From Candidatus Cloacimonadota bacterium (GTDB lineage: Bacteria; Cloacimonadota; Cloacimonadia; Cloacimonadales; Cloacimonadaceae): a stretch of DNA of 14,645 nt. Positions 12,349 through 14,645 of this stretch are shown one piece after another; position 1 is the first letter of the stretch; every line of letters starts with the position of its first letter. A program made the translations under genes and the position numbers. The notes under the pieces are model-generated. The model searched no databases. It saw only the letters and a list, made by a program, of their open reading frames with translations, and was not told where the DNA came from. The stretch spans positions 1 to 14,645 of the forward strand of contig JAQUHL010000014.1 in the NCBI GenBank assembly GCA_028683635.1, given 5' to 3'.

Positions 12349-14100
12349 TTGCGCACTTTCGACAAGGTATATCCTTACCTGAAACGCAGTTTGGGCAGGA
12401 TCATGCTGGGCATTCTGATGCTCATTCTGGTGGATGTTGTTCAATTGATAATGCCCAAAGTAACCCAATATGCGATCGACAGCATCCAGAAACGCACTAT
12501 CGATCAGACCGGTCTGCTCTATATCGGGCTTGTGCTCTTTGGACTGGCCATCTGTGTGATGGGATTGCGCTATCTTTGGCGCATCCTCATCATCGGCAAT
12601 TCCTTCCGGATTGAACGCAGCCTCAGGCAGGATTTTTATGATCATCTGCTAAAGCTCTCCCAAAACTATTTTAACAAAAGCAAAACCGGCGATCTAATGG
12701 CCTATGCCACAAACGACATGAACGCCGTGAGAATGCTCTTCGGAATCGGATTTATCGCTGCTTCGGATATCATTCTGATGACGATTGCCTCCTTTTCCTT
12801 CATGATGGGCATAAACTGGCGCTTGACGATGCTGGCTATCATTCCCATGCCCTTCCTCAGCTTTACGATTAGTATTTTCGGCAAGAAAATGCACAAGAAA
12901 TTCACCAAGGTGCAGGAGTCCTTCGCCTCGCTATCCGGAACCGTGCAGGAGAGCATATCGGGGATCAGGATCGTAAAAGCCTTCAACCAGGAAAAAGCCG
13001 AACTCAAAAAAGTGGATAGGGTTTCCTGGGACTTTGTGAAGCAAAACATATCCTTGGCCAAGATCAGTGGTATCTTCCATCCCTTCATGGGTTTCGTGAT
13101 CAGCACCAGCACGATTATCACCCTCTATTTTGGAGGCAGGGCTGTGATCCGGGGAGAAATCACGATCGGTGGTTTCATTGCTTTCTTCCAGTATCTGGGC
13201 ATGCTGGTCTGGCCAATGATTGCCATTGGCTGGATCGTGGATATGTACCAAAGGGGAACTGCCTCCCTGAAAAGGCTGAACAGCATATTTGAAGTGGAAC
13301 CGGAAATTGACGATAGCAGCGCAGATAGCAGCATCACCGCCCTGGGTGGCAAGATCGATATCAAAAACTTATCCTTCCGCTATGCTGAGGATCTGCCCCT
13401 GGTATTTGACGACATAAGCACCTGCATCGAAGCAGGCAGGACCCTTGCCATCGTTGGACCCACCGGTTGCGGTAAGACCTCGTTTATCGAGCTTCTCACC
13501 CGGATCTACAACCCTCCTCAGGGCAGCATTTTCCTCGATGATCACGAAATCTACCAGATCCCCCTGCAGGTCTTGCGCCGGGATATGGTAATGGTGCCCC
13601 AGGATATTTTCCTCTTCTCGGATACGATTATGAACAACATCCGCCTCGGCAATCCTGAAACCGGAGAACAGGCCGTCTTTGAAGCTGCCAGAACGGCGCA
13701 GGTTTATGAGGAGGTGATGGATTTTGACCATAAGTTTGATACCATCGTCGGCGAGCGTGGCATCACCCTCTCCGGAGGCCAGAAACAGAGAGTGGCAATT
13801 GCCAGGGCTCTGCTTACCGATCCTCAGATCCTGATCCTCGATGATTCCCTCTCCGCGGTGGATACCAAAACTGAACGCCACATCCTGGAACGGCTCATCG
13901 AAATCCGCAAGGGAAAGACTACCATCATCATCGCCCACCGCATTTCCTCCATCCAGCATGCCGATAAGATCATCGTCATCAATGATAGCCGGATTGTGGA
14001 GAGCGGAACCCACTCTGAACTGATCCGTGAAGGCGGTCTCTACAGCAACCTGGTGGATAAGCAAAAGATCCGGGCACGGCTGGAAGGGGAGGAGATATGA
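12349..14100 (+). CDS. ABC exporter half-transporter with degenerate catalytic site (subunit 1 of a heterodimer)
   Basis: The frame contains no early ATG. TTG 12349 has GGAG 5 bases upstream and gives 583 residues starting MRTFDKVYPYLKRSL, normal length for a half-exporter. Residues 1-300 form a six-helix type IV exporter membrane domain; 335-570 form the ATPase. Visible motifs are Walker A GPTGCGKT (370-377), Q-loop Q418 in VPQDIFLFSDT, signature LSGGQ (474-478), Walker B ILILD ending at D498, and switch H530 in IIAHR. The residue after Walker B, normally the catalytic Glu, is Asp (D499, in DDSLSAVD). This is the mark of the non-canonical subunit in heterodimeric exporters such as TM287/288, BmrCD and LmrCD. 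The next gene overlaps by 4 bases (ATGA), so the two subunits are translationally coupled. The substrate cannot be told; drugs, lipids or peptides are all possible. Confidence 0.93.
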   Translation: MRTFDKVYPYLKRSLGRIMLGILMLILVDVVQLIMPKVTQYAIDSIQKRTIDQTGLLYIGLVLFGLAICVMGLRYLWRILIIGNSFRIERSLRQDFYDHLLKLSQNYFNKSKTGDLMAYATNDMNAVRMLFGIGFIAASDIILMTIASFSFMMGINWRLTMLAIIPMPFLSFTISIFGKKMHKKFTKVQESFASLSGTVQESISGIRIVKAFNQEKAELKKVDRVSWDFVKQNISLAKISGIFHPFMGFVISTSTIITLYFGGRAVIRGEITIGGFIAFFQYLGMLVWPMIAIGWIVDMYQRGTASLKRLNSIFEVEPEIDDSSADSSITALGGKIDIKNLSFRYAEDLPLVFDDISTCIEAGRTLAIVGPTGCGKTSFIELLTRIYNPPQGSIFLDDHEIYQIPLQVLRRDMVMVPQDIFLFSDTIMNNIRLGNPETGEQAVFEAARTAQVYEEVMDFDHKFDTIVGERGITLSGGQKQRVAIARALLTDPQILILDDSLSAVDTKTERHILERLIEIRKGKTTIIIAHRISSIQHADKIIVINDSRIVESGTHSELIREGGLYSNLVDKQKIRARLEGEEI

Positions 14101-14645
14101 ACCACTTCGGCGGCAGACCCGGGGCCCACTCCACGGACGACCTGAAAGGCAAGATCTACGACCGGAAGCTCTATGCCAGGATGCTTCATTATCTGAAGCC
14201 CTATATCTGGATGGTGGTGATTTCCTTTATCATCCTGATGTGTGCCACCTTCAGCGAGATCGTGCTTCCCCTCATTCAAAGAACTGCGATAGACGACTAT
14301 ATCGTTTCCGATAAAACCCTCCTGATCTTCCCGGACAAAGCCGAGCTAAAGGCTTTCCTCGGGGATTACCAGGTGCTGAAACTCAAAAGCTACGACACTC
14401 CTTCTCTTAGTTATGTGATCCTCTCCACCAAAGAAATCAACAAGATAGATGCCCAGGAACTTAAGAACTACAGAGCCCAAAACCAGCTCTGCCCGGTAAA
14501 CATCTACCTGCTCCAAAACACCCCCGGAAACCGCAGAATCCTGGATAAAACCCTGAGCCAGAACCCCGTGGGGGAGATTGTGGATGGTGACATCGAAGGC
14601 TGGATAAAGCTCTCCGGGGATAAAATCCTGCTCACCAAGACCCAG
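14097..14645 (+). CDS. ABC exporter half-transporter, subunit 2, 3' end beyond the window
   Basis: ATG 14097 overlaps the stop of the first subunit (ATGA) and has GGGGAGGA just upstream. It is open for 183 codons to the edge. A soluble N-terminus of about 35 residues leads to membrane helix 1 (about 36-62: YIWMVVISFIILMCATFSEIVLPL) and the typical IQRTAIDDYIV. In ordinary exporters a short outer loop and helix 2 follow. Here at least 110 hydrophilic residues follow (LIFPDKAELKAFLGDY onward, to the edge), so an extracytoplasmic domain appears inserted between helices 1 and 2. The ATPase domain lies outside the window, so whether it keeps the catalytic Glu, as expected for the partner of a degenerate subunit, cannot be checked here. 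Confidence 0.88.
   Translation, partial: MNHFGGRPGAHSTDDLKGKIYDRKLYARMLHYLKPYIWMVVISFIILMCATFSEIVLPLIQRTAIDDYIVSDKTLLIFPDKAELKAFLGDYQVLKLKSYDTPSLSYVILSTKEINKIDAQELKNYRAQNQLCPVNIYLLQNTPGNRRILDKTLSQNPVGEIVDGDIEGWIKLSGDKILLTKTQ

Noticed and set aside
13369..14064. 231-codon minus-strand ORF
   Set aside because: Antisense to the ATPase domain of the first ABC subunit, where all motifs are on the plus strand.

Overview
The window looks like chromosomal DNA from a Gram-negative bacterium of the Fibrobacterota-Chlorobiota-Bacteroidota (FCB) side of the tree, most likely a Candidatus Cloacimonadota relative. This is inference. The main pointers are a secreted two-component-propeller protein that ends in a FlgD/Por-type sorting domain, the style of the MATE, DUF486 and ABC-exporter proteins, and intergenic DNA full of short hairpin repeats. 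No rRNA or tRNA gene is present to settle the taxonomy.

Layout. Positions 1-722 (minus) hold the N-terminal part of a TPR protein that runs off the left edge. A gene-free leader with nested inverted repeats (723-1032) precedes a 12-helix MATE efflux protein (1033-2412, plus). A cytosolic M28 zinc aminopeptidase-like gene (2530-3780, minus) follows. It is bracketed by two inverted copies of an ~87-bp element with 17-bp terminal inverted repeats. A consensus-like promoter at 4012-4041 then leads into a secreted beta-propeller protein (4122-6239, plus). Three bases further on lies the convergent stop of a large sulfur-metabolism fusion protein (6243-8708, minus): CoA-disulfide/polysulfide reductase, rhodanese, TusA and DsrE2 in one chain. 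Positions 8709-9795 are a gene-free stretch of just over 1 kb packed with repeats: a 108-140-bp dispersed repeat, a ~91-bp tandem duplication with two hairpins per unit, and an 83-bp near-perfect palindrome built from TTAATC boxes every 11 bp. On the right are a DUF486 small membrane protein (9796-10122, plus), a divergent MOFRL-type glycerate kinase (10112-11395, minus, overlapping the DUF486 tail), a GerW/YtfJ-family protein (11499-11924, plus), a third copy of the dispersed repeat with a deleted copy of the 87-bp element next to it, and a translationally coupled pair of ABC exporter genes (12349-14100 and 14097 onward, plus).

How the genes work together. Only the ABC pair is clearly one functional unit. 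Its first subunit has Asp in place of the catalytic Glu after Walker B, as expected for the degenerate site of a heterodimeric exporter. The partner carries an unusually long segment after its first membrane helix. The sulfur fusion protein packs a whole persulfide/sulfane-sulfur relay into one polypeptide and has its own promoter with operator-like palindromes. The other genes are single transcription units in mixed orientations. I see no defence system, prophage, integrase or CRISPR. The most unusual content is the non-coding repeat architecture, especially the helically phased palindrome and the composite repeat family.
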